Below, in pieces: positions 32,401 to 43,889 of a stretch of DNA of 64,000 bases. How positions within the stretch are numbered: position 1 is the stretch's first letter; each line of letters begins with the position of its first letter. The position numbers were made by a program, and so were the translations under genes. Origin of the DNA: Globodera rostochiensis (lineage: Eukaryota > Nematoda > Chromadorea > Rhabditida > Heteroderidae); assembly GCA_018350325.1 (NCBI GenBank), contig JAEVLN010000006.1:2494693-2558692 (forward strand), given 5' to 3'. The notes beneath the pieces were generated by a model that was not told the origin of the DNA, searched no databases, and saw only the letters and a program-made list of their open reading frames with translations.

Positions 32401-35400
32401 TTGATAAAATTCGGATTTGTTTTTTTGAAAACTAAGCAATGGTAGGCAATTCAGAAACTGTAAAACATAACTCGTAAAATTCAGAACTTTCCTAGCCGAG
32501 AAGCTAAAATACCGTAAATCCTCTTGAAATCCCACCGGCTGGATTATTTTTCAACCGAGGGTGGAGGGGGATTATTAGAAGGGGCGGGATTATTAGAGAG
32601 GGGCGGGATTATTAGAGAGAGGGCGGAATTATTAGAGGGGGCGGGATTATTAGAGGGGGCGGAATTATTAGAGGGGGCGGGATTATTAAGGGGGCGGGAT
32701 TATTAGAGAGGGGGCGAGATTATTAGAGAGGGGGCGGAATTATTAGAAGGGGGCGGGATTATTAGAGAGGGGGCGAGATTATTAGAGAGGGGGCGGGATT
32801 ATTAGAAGTCGGGATTATTAGAAGGGGCGGGATTATTAGAGAGGGGGCGGGATTATTAGAGAGGGGCGGAATTATTAGAGGGGGCGGGATTATTAGAGGG
32901 GGCGGAATTATTAGAGGGGGCAGGTTATTAGAGGGGCGGGATTATTAGAGAGGGGGCGGGATTATTAGAGAGGGGGCGGGATTTTAGAGAGGGGGCGGGA
33001 TTATTAGAGAGGGGGCGGGATTATTAGAGAGGGGGCGGGATTTTAGAGAGGGGGCGGGATTATTAGAGAGGGGCGGGATTATTAGAGAGGGGGCGGGATT
33101 ATAGAGAGGGGGCGGGATTATTAGAGAGGGGGCGGGATTATTAGAGAGGGGGCGAGATTATAGAGAGGGGGCGGAATTATTAGAGGGGGCGGAATTATTA
33201 GAGGGGGCAGAATTATTAGGGGGGCGGGATTATTAGAGGGGGCGGGATTATTAGAGAGGGGGCGGGATTATTAGAGAGGGGCGGGATTATTAGAGAGGGG
33301 CGGGATTATTAGGAGGGGGCGGGATTATTAGAGAGGGGGCGGGATTTATTAGAGAGGGGGCGGGATATTAGAGAGGGGGCGGGATTATTAGAGAGGGGGC
33401 GGGATTATTAGAGAGGGGGCGGGATTATTAGAGAGGGGGCGGGATTATTAGAGAGGGGCGGGATTATTAGAGAGGGGCGGGATTATTAGAGAGGGGGCGG
33501 GATTATTAGAGAGGGGGCGGAATTATTGTCCATGAATTTAGAGAATCTGAGCCCACGACACCTTTTTCTTCTCGCCCAAATACTCCTGCGTCCGCTCCTC
33601 CACCAGCCCCTCCAAATTGGTCGCATATTGCTCCATACGCTTCAGCAAATTGTCCACAAAATTGCTCGTCTCGTTCTCCCTGAAAGTGTTTGGCATGGCA
33701 CACATTTTTTGTTTTTGCCGGAACAAAAATCGTGATTTTGAAAATAGAATTTATTAATTACCCTAAATTACCTATTGATCTTTTAAAATATTATTTTGAA
33801 CAAAAAGATAAAACAAAAACAGATGAAAATAATTTTAAATTCAAAAATTTATTATTAATTTAAAATTCTCTCAAAAAATTATTCAAAAAATTCAATTTAT
33901 AAAAATCATAAATTACCAGATGAAAACATATAAAAAAATTGTATAATAAAAATAAAAATAATCAATAAATGTTTAAAATTCTCTCAAAAAATTGTGAAAA
34001 AATTTAAGAAAAAATAAATAAAAATTGCTGCTTTGATGCCTACTTGTTCAGCGTGTGCACCACTTTACGAATGGTGCTGAAGTCGGGTCGTAAGTGCGGA
34101 ATGTCACCCCAGCATGCCATCATCAGGTCCAGCAGCTTCTTCACCGTCTCCGGCGTGTCGTCCACCGGCGAGAAGTCGGGGATGATCGGCCTGTACAGCT
34201 CCGCGTCCATCGGCGTGATCATCTGCAGCTGTTGCAGTATCTCTGAAAATTGTTATAAATTAAATTAAAATGCTTTTTGAATTGTGTGTCTGAACAAATT
34301 GCACACCTTGCGGGGTCGGGCTTTCCTCGTCGCCCCTGTAGAAGGCACCCTTTCTGTAGAGCATCTCGTGCAGAATGAGCGCAAAACTGTACACGTCGCC
34401 CTTCTGGGTGCCCTGGATGGGCGCGTTCGGATTCCTGAGCAGCTCCGGTGCTGTCCACAATTTTTCTGAAAATTTTGTTTTGGAAAACCAGAAACCGAAG
34501 TTGAACGTGATCAAAAAATGAATTTCCGATCCCCGGGTTTGACGCCATTCTCAACAATTTCTGATCAAAAAATGCTGATGATCCCAAAAACAAAACAAAA
34601 TTGGCACTTTTGTAGTAGGAGTACGTGCCCAACTCCTCCGGCTCCTCCATGGCATGCAGCTCGGCCAGCCCGAAGTCGGTCACCTTGAGCACAAACCGAC
34701 TGTCCACCACGCAGTTGGACGACTTCAACCGGCCATGGGTCACCGAAGTTCTGTGCAGGTAGTGCATGCCCTGCACAATTTGGACCAGCAGATTACACAA
34801 AAAATTTCCAAATTGCATGCGTGCACACCACCTTGACCAAGTCGTGCAGCAGCGAGTATTTCATCAACTTGTCCAGCTTGAACGTCTCGTTCTCCAGGAT
34901 GTCCTCCAGCGAGCCCTTCTGGCAGTACTCCGTCACAATGCAGTAGTTGGGCGCGTCCACGCATGCACCACAAAAACGCGTGATGTGCTCATGCTGCAGG
35001 TCCTTCATCTCCTTCAGCTGGACGAGCAGCGAGCGGGGCAGCTCCAGTTTCGGGTACTTCTTCAAGTCCAAGTTCAACATCTTGATGGCCACCATGGTGC
35101 CCTTGTACATGGCTGTTTGGGTGAAGATCTGATTTTTCTGCATTTGGATGGTCTCCACGGAGCCGCCACTCTGCAACAAAAAAAAATTTCAAGAAAATTA
35201 AAAAAAAAAACCCCCGCACCCTAATGGAGAAGCCGCTGAAGGAGAACTTTCTGTTCTTGCTGTAGGACACCAACGACTTCTTGGCACTGTTGCACGTGTC
35301 CAACTCCTGGTCCTCGGTTGCCGATGCTGCAGCTGTTGTTGTCTCCTCCGCACTGGACTTCTTCTTGCTGTTGCTGTTGTTGTTGTTGTTGTTCATCATG

Positions 35401-38400
35401 ACAACACCGGTGCTGTTTGTGTGCAGCGGTGGTGCATAGGACGGTGTTGATGAAATGTTTCGACAACCCATTTGGTTGGCATTGCCGCCGTTGTTCTCCC
35501 CTGCTTCCATGGCACTGATGCCAATGCCAACATGGTTCTGCTCCACGCTGAGCTTCGTGTGCTGCTGTTGCTGCTTCTGTTGTTGTTGCTGATCACTGTT
35601 CGGCGACGATTTCTTGCGCGTGAAAATGCTAAACTTGCGGTCAATCATCGCCGAAATTTTGCGCGTGGCACCAGACGACGAGCTGCGCTGAACGGTGGGG
35701 ACAAAAATGGCATTAAACACGCTGCTGCTGAAGCGGGGGAGTGCCACAATTTTCTATAGTTTCAGTGATCCGTGATTTGATCCACCCAAATCACCGACAA
35801 ACACACTGATCAGCAAGCTTACATTACCCAAAACGTTGGATCAGATCAGGGTATCGGGTCCAACAAACGCTGTTCAAAAGAGCCTAAAGCTTTCCTTTTT
35901 CTATTCAAATTACTACAAGCATTTTTTTGGCATATAAATTTTGGCACTGCATAAAGCCACTATTTGTAAAAAGGGAGAATTCGATTTTGAAAAATTGAGA
36001 AATTTTATTTTTCGATTTCGAAAAATTTGACAAATTTTAGCGTAAACAAAACGCCAACCGATCGATGAGGTGCAAAAGTGCAAAAAACACACGACAAGAG
36101 AAAGAATATAAATAAAATTATGTCAAAAACAATTACTTATAATAAAATTCTAAAAATTGTTTTTTTTTTGTTGTTGCAAGAATTTTTCAACCAAAAAATG
36201 TTTTAAAAAAAGTGGACGAGACGTGCACAATGGCATAAAAAAATTGGTGCGCTGAGTGTGCCGTGCCAATGGTCTCTCACCAGGCGTTCCCTCTGCGATA
36301 ATTGAACCACAGCAAACACGTCCAACAACTCATCATCAGCAAGCTGCAACTAATTGAAGCGGGACTTTATGAAGTGTGTGGATTTTTTTGTTTTGCGTTG
36401 GGTTACGGTAGGGCACAAGAACAAGAAAAAAAGAGGTTAGTGTTACTGTAGACAATGGGGGAGGGGGAGTACTGTACATACGTTTGTGGGATTAGCTAAT
36501 TACGGTAACACTGCAAAATTTTGGCACTTTACATACCTATGCACAATTTAGCGCCTTTTTTGGTGCTATGTGCTCTCAGAGTACACTTACTGTACAAAAT
36601 TGGCTGGAGATACTAAGTATACTGTAAGCCTTCCGACTACGGGTACTGTACCTTGTCCGAGCCGACGGACATCCGGCTGTTGCAGCGCAGCAGCGCCTCG
36701 GACTGCTCGACGGCGTCGGACCGGGCCAACTTTGCAGCTGAGCTGTTCTGCTGCCGCTTCTTCTTCTTCTCCCGTCGGCAGTCCTCACCGTCCAGCTCCT
36801 CCCATTTGATCTGGATTTGTTTTTGGGTGATCAGAGTATTTGGGAAATGTGTGGAACTGATCGATTTATATCTACAAATGATCAACATTTCAGAAGTGAT
36901 AAGTGGGGGCCAATAAGAGACTCTGATCAAATTCGTAAACCAGATCACCATGAGAATAAGTGGAAGCCCATAGGGGAGTCTGATTAAATTCGAGGACCAA
37001 AAGTGATAGGTCAATGAGAGAGTCTGATCAAATTTTCGGTACCAGATCACTATGAAAGTGCCAAGTGGGTGCCCATGCACGATTCTGATCAAATTCGGGG
37101 ACCAGATCACACAATAAAGGTCATGTGGGACCATGCGACAAATCAGACTGAACATGACTCAGGCACGTGTTAGATCAGACCCCAATTTCAGGCATTCCAG
37201 ATCAGAACATTGCCCCAATGTCCACAGATCATGAATCAGATCAGACCCAAAGAATTTTTTATTCATTAAGCACCTTCCATGTCATCTTGGCCAACTCGGC
37301 CTCGGCTCGATAATGCCTGAAAATAAATTGATTTGGTTTTTTCAAAAACAAAACAAATTAAAACATTGAAATTTTTTGAAACGACCTGTAGATGAGGATG
37401 AAGGCAATGAACAAGCTGACCACCACAATGCCAAGGCCCGCGAGTATGTACGTATGTGCCGGGTAGCCCTCTGGACACTTTGAATGGTCCCAACCGCAAA
37501 CACTGCAAATGGGCGGGGGAGGGGTAAAAACTAGGGTTGGTCCCCGACCCCTCGGGGGCGTAAAAGTCGAGGTCGGGGTTTTTCCCAGCAAAACCCCCGA
37601 AAAATTCAAAAAAGTCGGGGCTCGGGGACGGGGACCAACCCTAGTAAAAACAAAATTTGAAAATTCGTACAAAACAATTTTTTTTTATGGCACAAGCAAC
37701 TTACGGCGAGTCCCGTGGCGGCTTCCCGCCCACCCAGTGGAAGTTGGTCATCTGCTTCAGCTTGTTGGAGGCACCCGAATAATAGGCAACTTCCTTAAAA
37801 ATGTTTTTTTAATATTAAAAATTTTTTAAATAAAATTTAATGACGAAAAAAAGGAAATTTGTAACAAAAAAAAAAAATTTGTCCTGGCGGCATCAATAAG
37901 CGACGTTTAATGCAAAAAAAGCATTTGGAGGGGGCCAAAATGTTCTCATGATTGGGAAAATTTATTTACCATTTATGGCAAGCGCCTTTTTCTGATCAGA
38001 AATTGTAACGGGAAAGTGATCAAAACGATGTGAAATTTCTCTATTTAAAATATTAATCGACTTTTATTTATATGCAAAAAAATTTTTTTTCATTTACCAA
38101 GCATAATAATATTTTACACCCGTCAGACAGACAGACGTCAATTATTCTGCAAAATTTTGCAGCTTTTTACGCCATTGTTATCGTCAAAAAACACCACAAA
38201 AATCGACCGTGGGGGTCCAATGTCCACGCATAAAAGTTGCATAAAATTATGTTTAAAAAATGTCTAAAAAAAAGAATTTAGCATCAAAAAATATAAAAAG
38301 CTTTGACCCATGGAATGATCCCCGCCAGCGATTCTAAAGAATTTTTCTGTAATCACGTACCACAAATTTGTCCAGCTCCGGGTCTAAGTCGAGCAAACTG

Positions 38401-41400
38401 AAAAAAAAATAATTTAAATTTAAACGTTAAATAAACGGATAGCTAATTACATAATTAAGGGGAGATGAATGATTTTAAGAAAGAGTCAACAAAATTCTAC
38501 AATCAAAATGCCGTTCGGTTTTATTTTTCAACACTCATGGGTCATTTTCAACCCCCCAGGGGGGGGGGGCTTTATTTTAGTAAATACGGTAATTCATTAT
38601 TCCGCCCGTCCACCTGTAGTCCGAGTAGCGGTCCCCGTTGTGATCAATGCTCACGTTGCCGGTGATGCCCACAAACGTGCGGTTCCACATTTTGCTTAAA
38701 AGCGTATAAATATTATTTTAATATTTTATAAATAATTAATTTTTTCGAATTCAATTCAACGACTTCGAGGTTTTTGGAAATTATGATTTCGTTAAAAACC
38801 CAATTAAAATATTATTAAATTTTTTCATTTTTGCGCACCTGGTGATGTTGCGCCCGTTGCGCGGGTCCAACCCTTCCGCCAGCGTTTCGTTCAGCGCAAT
38901 TGCGTACAGCAACACCGCATCATAGAAAGCACTGATGAAGTTGTTCATCTGCAACAACAATTTCAATTGGGCAAAAGGCGTGCGGATCCAGGAATAACCG
39001 GATGCCGGATTCCGGGACATTTTTGGGTCGGAAATGGCGGACTCCGGGACATTTTTGAGTCGGGAATGCCGGATTCCGGGACATTTTTGGGTCGGGAATG
39101 GCGGATTCCAGGACATTTTTGGCTCGGAAATGGCGGACTCCGGGACATTTTTGGGTCGAAAATGGCGGATTCCGGGACATTTTTGAGTCGGGAATGCCGG
39201 ATTCCGGGACATTTTTGGGTCGGGAATGGCGGATTCCGGGACATTTATGAGTCGGGAATGGCGGATTCCGGGACATTTTGGGTTTCCCGATTCCGGGACA
39301 TTTTTGAGTCGGGAATGGCGGATTCCGGGACATTTTTGGGTCCAGGCGGACATATTAAAAATTTGAATGCAAATTTTGTACATCTACAAAAGGCTTAGAT
39401 TTTTTAAAAGATTTTTAAATTCTGTAAAAGGCAAAGGTTTATAAATTGGGAATTTTTAAGATTAATATAAATTTAAATTTCATTTAAAGTTAAATTAAAC
39501 AGCTTAAAATTTATATTTGTGTACAAAATAGTTACGCATTTTAAAATGGGGCTTTCAAATTTTTAAAACTTTTTGTCGATAAAATTCAAACAAAAACTGC
39601 ACCTCGTACTCCTTGCCGGTCTTGCGCGAGTAATTGTACTTCTTCTCCGCCCTTTCCTTCACCCGGGCCTCGAAGTTCTTGTACTCGTCAAGGTCCGAGC
39701 GCTTAAAAATGGCATCAAAAATTAAAGCATCGAATTTCTAACCCCTTTTTTGGAATGAATGAAAAACCCCCGAAGCATTGAAAAACCCAATTGAAAAACT
39801 CATTTAAATTCGTAATTTTTTCATTTAATTAGAAGCATTTAGGCCTTTTTTAAATATAGAAATTTTCACTTAATTACAAGCCTTTGGGCCTTTTTAAATA
39901 TAAATTTTGTAGAAATTTAACAAAAAAAAAATGTTAGAAAATTCTATTTTTAAGTGAGGATTTTTGATGTTTTAGTATATTTACCCGCAATGAAATGGTT
40001 TTCAGTGCCCGATAGGCCAGCTTTGCCTTCTCATTCTCCTCACTGGAAGCGGAAGTGTCGTTTTGGCGCATCCACGGCTTTTCGGCATGGGACCTGAAAA
40101 TTTTTAAATAAATTTATTAAATTTTAAACTCAATTCTCAAAATTTTCAATTTTTATCACTCTGTAGAACATTTTTTTCGTTGTTAAACACTTGAGCCCGG
40201 ACTCGATTGACGAATTCGAGATTCTCGATCAAAAAAGCTCGATCAGTCCACAAGTGCCAGGCTCTAGTTAAAAAAACCACCAAAAATTTCAAACAAAAAA
40301 ATTATTTCTGAATTTTCCTAACCCCAAAACTTTTGGAGATTTTCACTATTTTCCTAACTTTTAAGTCTCGAAAAATCTATTCAAAAATTTTTGAATTTTT
40401 TCTAATCCCTCTTCAAATGTTTAATTTTTCAAAAAAAGTTCCTAACCAAACAAAGATTTCTTTCCAAAATCTTCAAAATTATAAATCAAAAGTTTATTTT
40501 CCGATTTTTCCATAAGTCTCTTTGAAATATTCTTATTTTTTTTCCAAATTTTTTCCCGTCACATTCGCTGTAAATGAGCGGAAGCACAAGGGCCAAATGC
40601 TACAAATCCAATTTGCATTGAAAAGGGCACAAATTGGCGGCACGAACGCCCGGGGGGAGGGGGGGGGGGACGGAAACAAAAAAAAAAAGGGAAACATTTC
40701 TGCAAAAAAACTGCATGAATAGGCCATTTAATTGGTTTTTTCTTTATTTATTTGAAACAAAAATGTTTTTCATGCTTTAAGAGATGTTAATAATTAATTT
40801 TTATTTTAATTTTAGATTTTTGGCATTTTGTAAATGTGCCGTCACCCGGTGGACACGTCGATGTTGATGAACACGTACTCGCCAGACTGTGCCATCTTCA
40901 GCTCGTAGGCCGCCAACATTATCTCGCGCACAGTGTCCGGGCTGGCACAAAGAATGATCACTGAAAATTAAAATTAATTTACTAATTGTTTAAACAAATT
41001 TAAATAAAAAAACATAAAATATTATAACTACATATATATATATATATACATATATAAATATAACACATCACAACAACCATTTTTTGTCATTTTGTTACAT
41101 TTTTATTCCTCTTTTTTTTTGTTAAAATTATAAAGCTAAAACATTACATATATATACATATATAAATAACACATTACAACAGACATTCTATCCAATTTTT
41201 GTCATTTTTTTACTTTTTTAATTCCCTAATTTTTTAGTTGTTAAAATAGAAAATAATTTATTTAGCTAAAAATTATGAAGCTAAAATTAACAAACAATAT
41301 TTGTTTAGAATTAGCTCAAAAATTGCAATTAACGCGACTGGGACAAGTCCCGGCGGGATCCCGGTGCCGGCCGGTCAAACTTTCACAATAAAAAACAAAA

Positions 41401-43472
41401 AATAAATATATTATATATTATTTTACACCTAAAAAGAATTCAAACCCAAAACATTTGTAGTGTATTTAAAGCAGCTCTATAAAAAATGTAAAAACAAGTT
41501 AAATAAAGCAAAAAAGCCGGGCAAGTGTTAGAATTGTCAAAAGTTTAAATATCAAAAAAAAAATCCTTAGAATTTACAAAAAAAAATTAAACATAAAACG
41601 AGATGACATAAAAAAATGCTCAACTTAGGAGCATACTCACAAATCCCAAGACCCAAACCTTCCTAAAAAATTAACACAACTCAAAGACCGACGGGACAAC
41701 AAAACCGGACTCAATTCTTGGCTCTCAATTCATCCAATTATAAAATCGAAAATCCCCCCAAAGACCGACGGGACACCAAAACCGGGACTCAATTCTTGGC
41801 TCTCAATTCATTATCGAAAATCCCCCCAAAGACCGACGGGACACCAAAACCGGGACTCAAATTTCGGCTCTCAATTTATCCAAATAATCGAAAATCCCCC
41901 CAAAGACCGACGGGACAACAAAACCGGGACTCAATTCTCGGCTCTCAATTCATCCAATGTATAATCCCGCCCTTTCGTCTCCAAATGTGTGCCATTCATT
42001 GCCTGCCGCCCTTACTGTTGGACAGCGATGACGACTTCTTAAGCAGGTCGCGGAAGATGGTGCGATTGGTGTTCCGTTCGCTGAACATCACCGGCGTCCA
42101 GGTGCGCTGGTTGTACATGTTCTTGATGGCATTCAACGAGAAATAGCATTCCGATCGGCCCTGTATGAGGAGATCAGTGATGGGATGGATGGATGTGTCT
42201 CAGTGATCAAAACACATTTTTTGGAACCATGGGCGACCGATCGATCGATTGATTGATCGGGTCCGGATCAAGATCAGCGGGTGACCGACCACACCCGCTC
42301 TTGTCGGGGCACCAGATCAATTGATCATGATCAGGAAGGAGGTCATGTCTGCCTGCTGGGTATAAAAAATTGCCTGCGATCCGTGCAGTGCCGGCTCATT
42401 GAAGAAGAAGTGAAAGTTGTTGATGCCCAGCTTGGTGGTCAGCCGATGCACCATTTTGCCCAGCGTACGATAGGTGCCCATCAGACGGGTCCTGTGTGTG
42501 TGTGTGTACAGCACCAATTGGACGCGAAAAAAGAACGCAACTCTCAACAAAAAACTGGCACTTTTTGGGCCCAAATGTGCCATTGTTTGATGCCGTTGCG
42601 TGACAACACATTAGGGCGTTTATGTCTCAAAAATGCCAATGTCTGGGTGCCACCACAAAATGTGCCACCGGTCTTCCTCAAGCTGTACACACATGACACA
42701 ACTCGAGACGTACAAGAGTGGAAACACGGTGCGGTCGGTCAGTTCGTCCACCATTGCGGTTGTGGAGAACACGGGCACACCGCCGACGCCCCAGAACTGG
42801 GACATTCGCGCAACTTGGGCCAACGAGTACACATAGGCAAGGCCCATCACGGCGTCCACACTGTGGTTGCAGTAGTGATCAACAACACGTTGTGGACCAA
42901 TTGCGTCACTCAGTTGGGTGTCCTCGTAGGCAAGTTGGAAAGCGCCCGAGGGCAACAACTGTTGATGGACGGACATGACATGATGCCAAAATTAGGCTTT
43001 CCCAAATAATAGCAATCTGAAATCAATTTGTGCAAGCACAAACCTGGAACTTGCCGGTGATGTCATCGATGGCCACATCGAACACGGGCCGAGCCTTAAA
43101 CAACCAGCAAGTTTTAAGGGGTTTGTGCCAATAATTTCGGCACAAAACCCTTACAATCGGGATGCTGAGACGGAACGGGTTGCGCAACGCGTTCAACGGA
43201 TGCTCAACGTTGTCGGGGAGTGCAACCACAATGTTGAGCGGGAATGGGTTCGGGTAGGAATGACGGCGCGATGCCAAAATTGGTGTTGAATAAATGCCAA
43301 ACATTTGGGCATGTTTACGTGGCACATTTGTGTCGCCAGAGGGCGTGAGCAACAGCAGCGTTTGCACAATCAACAAACTGGTGTACAACCATTTTGTTGA
43401 CACCAGTGTGTGCCGTCGTCGGCGGCACAGCTTACGGAGCAGCCAGCAGAGGATTGGCGGTGTCGGCGACAT
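29426..43472 (-). CDS. Receptor-type guanylate cyclase (complete, 27 exons)
   Basis: Transmembrane receptor making cGMP. Exons, 5' to 3': 43155-43472, 43044-43094, 42693-42958, 42374-42491, 42016-42160, 40846-40960, 39985-40093, 39603-39701, 38839-38948, 38614-38694, 38361-38397, 37705-37793, 37386-37502, 37274-37316, 36652-36810, 35220-35753, 34832-35170, 34608-34770, 34307-34465, 34044-34242, 33562-33679, 32005-32160, 31179-31328, 31073-31127, 30476-30511, 29655-29753, 29426-29598; 4038 bp, 1345 aa. Residues 1-50: basic segment plus hydrophobic [15 protein letters not shown]. To ~525: ligand-binding domain. ~530-550: membrane helix. 552-797: long linker. 797-1083: kinase-homology domain with VAIKM and DFGL but HGRLKSSN (no catalytic HRD Asp), so pseudokinase. 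1084-1123: hinge. 1124-1345: cyclase with [11 protein letters not shown] and GDAY metal Asp, guanine-selecting KVETIGD and [10 protein letters not shown]. Intron 4 has a GC donor. An upstream in-frame start at 43697 is possible. Confidence 0.93.
29890..30047. mobile_element. hAT-like MITE (TAGAGCCCGG family) in cyclase intron 25
   Basis: Starts TAGAGCCCGGTCGAGACC and ends AAGTCCGGGCTGAA, with a perfect 8-bp duplication GTTATAAC. It is nested in a larger element (about 29832-30365) with GGGGACAGTTTGACGCT mirrored by CATCAAACTGTCC. A relative of the latter's right half lies at 56880-57060. Confidence 0.88.
30540..31060. repeat. 39-bp minisatellite in cyclase intron 24
   Basis: About 13 copies of AACCCAAAATCATCCATTCA followed by TCTTCCCAATCTCTACAGT. 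The 39-bp unit equals 13 codons. On the gene strand the array stays open for several units and runs in frame into exon 25 (repeat peptide [13 protein letters not shown]). Confidence 0.92.
31346..31621. mobile_element. hAT-like MITE in cyclase intron 22
   Basis: AGGGTAGGAATCGGAGGATT is mirrored by ATAATCCGTTCCCTA. The interior CCAAAATATGCATTTT motif is shared with the element at 17970-18261. The target duplication is not clear. Confidence 0.6.
31690..31945. repeat. TGATCA/GATCAAA-rich imperfect repeats in cyclase intron 22
   Basis: Three imperfect ~100-bp units with GCTGATCAGA, CCCAAAATGTTTTGATCAAA and TCGGTCAGATCCGATTATG. Confidence 0.65.
32545..33525. repeat. G-rich 20-bp minisatellite in cyclase intron 21
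   Basis: About 50 copies of ATTATTAGAGAGGGGGCGGG over nearly 1 kb, with small indels. The unit carries two closely spaced G-runs; on the gene strand it is C-rich. Confidence 0.93.
36830..37240. repeat. TGATCA-rich imperfect tandem repeat in cyclase intron 14
   Basis: Units of roughly 75-80 bp containing GAGTCTGATCAAATTCG, ACCAGATCAC and GTGGGNGCCCAT lie between the exons at 36652-36810 and 37274-37316. Confidence 0.65.
37532..37643. mobile_element. hAT-like MITE (TAGGGTTGG family) in cyclase intron 12
   Basis: TAGGGTTGGTCCCCGACC and GGGGACCAACCCTA bound 112 bp, with a perfect 8-bp duplication GTAAAAAC. Confidence 0.92.
38990..39345. repeat. ~32-bp minisatellite in cyclase intron 8
   Basis: About 11 copies of GGATTCCGGGACATTTTTGG plus GTCGGGAATGGC. 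On the gene strand the array is an open frame continuous with exon 9 (repeat peptide with [15 protein letters not shown]), so retention would not break the frame there. Confidence 0.9.
40190..40266. mobile_element. Short TGAGCCCGG/CCGGGCTCTA-type element in cyclase intron 6
   Basis: TTGAGCCCGGACTCG is loosely mirrored by GTGCCAGGCTCTA. Flanks GTTAAACA and GTTAAAAA resemble an 8-bp duplication. A similar fragment ends at 46505. Confidence 0.5.
40961..40968 (-). other. Shared 3' splice site joining variable and constant receptor exons
   Basis: On the gene strand the intron ends TTTTCAG and exon 6 begins TGATCATTCTTTGTGCC. It requires a phase-1 donor. The donors at 42015 (cassette 1), 46103 (cassette 2) and 60769 (cassette 3) are all phase 1 after an Asn codon, so each would read [13 protein letters not shown] in frame. 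Confidence 0.7.
41680..41960. repeat. ~58-bp tandem repeat in the cassette 1-to-constant intron
   Basis: Four units built on AAAGACCGACGGGACACCAA, AACCGGGACTCAATTCT and TGGCTCTCAATTCATCC. Confidence 0.85.
42016..43472 (-). other. Variable extracellular cassette 1 of the receptor locus
   Basis: Exons 1-5 of the complete receptor encode residues 1-299: a signal/anchor segment, [16 protein letters not shown], then [11 protein letters not shown] and [19 protein letters not shown] of the natriuretic-receptor-like ligand-binding fold, ending KKSSSLSN plus one base. Cassettes 2 and 3 carry counterparts of these blocks. The nearest cassette to the constant exons, it is the default partner. Confidence 0.85.
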
Positions 43473-43889
43473 TTTTTTGAAAATTTTTTGGCGTTCCGTT
43501 GATAGACGCAATTTAAAATTGTTTTTTGGCGTCTGGAGAAAACAGCAGCAGGAGCAGCAGCAGCAGGCAGCCGAAATGTGGGGGCGTTTGCGCGTGTGTT
43601 TCCGCCCCCCTCTGTAGTCTCGTGCAAAATTTGAGGAGGAGGAGGAGTTGGCCAAGCTTTGGGGCCAATTGCTTTTCCTTTTGTCGTCGTCGTCCAACGA
43701 ACGACCGACCGATCTGTGCTGTGTGCTGCCTGACAGCCGTCGACGAACGATCTGCCAGCCGCTTTTCCTCTTCTTCCACCAACCGCCGCCGCGCTTTTAA
43801 GTGGAATGAGGGGGGACGGCGGCGGCCACCATTGAGGGCACAAAAAAGCTGCGCAAAAGAATGAAGTGACTGACGGTTAGGCAAACAAC

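Noticed and set aside
38781..39383. 200-aa open frame with NVPES repeats as a separate gene
   Set aside because: Mostly minisatellite sequence; only its end ([12 protein letters not shown]) is real, as exon 9 of the receptor.
42281..43009. 242-aa open frame on + inside the receptor gene
   Set aside because: Antisense shadow of conserved receptor exons on the minus strand.
43513..43884. Upstream frames near 43.5-43.9 kb as extra receptor exons
   Set aside because: One frame is open upstream of the ATG at 43472, but its composition is low-complexity (poly-Cys/Ser) and no conserved block supports it.
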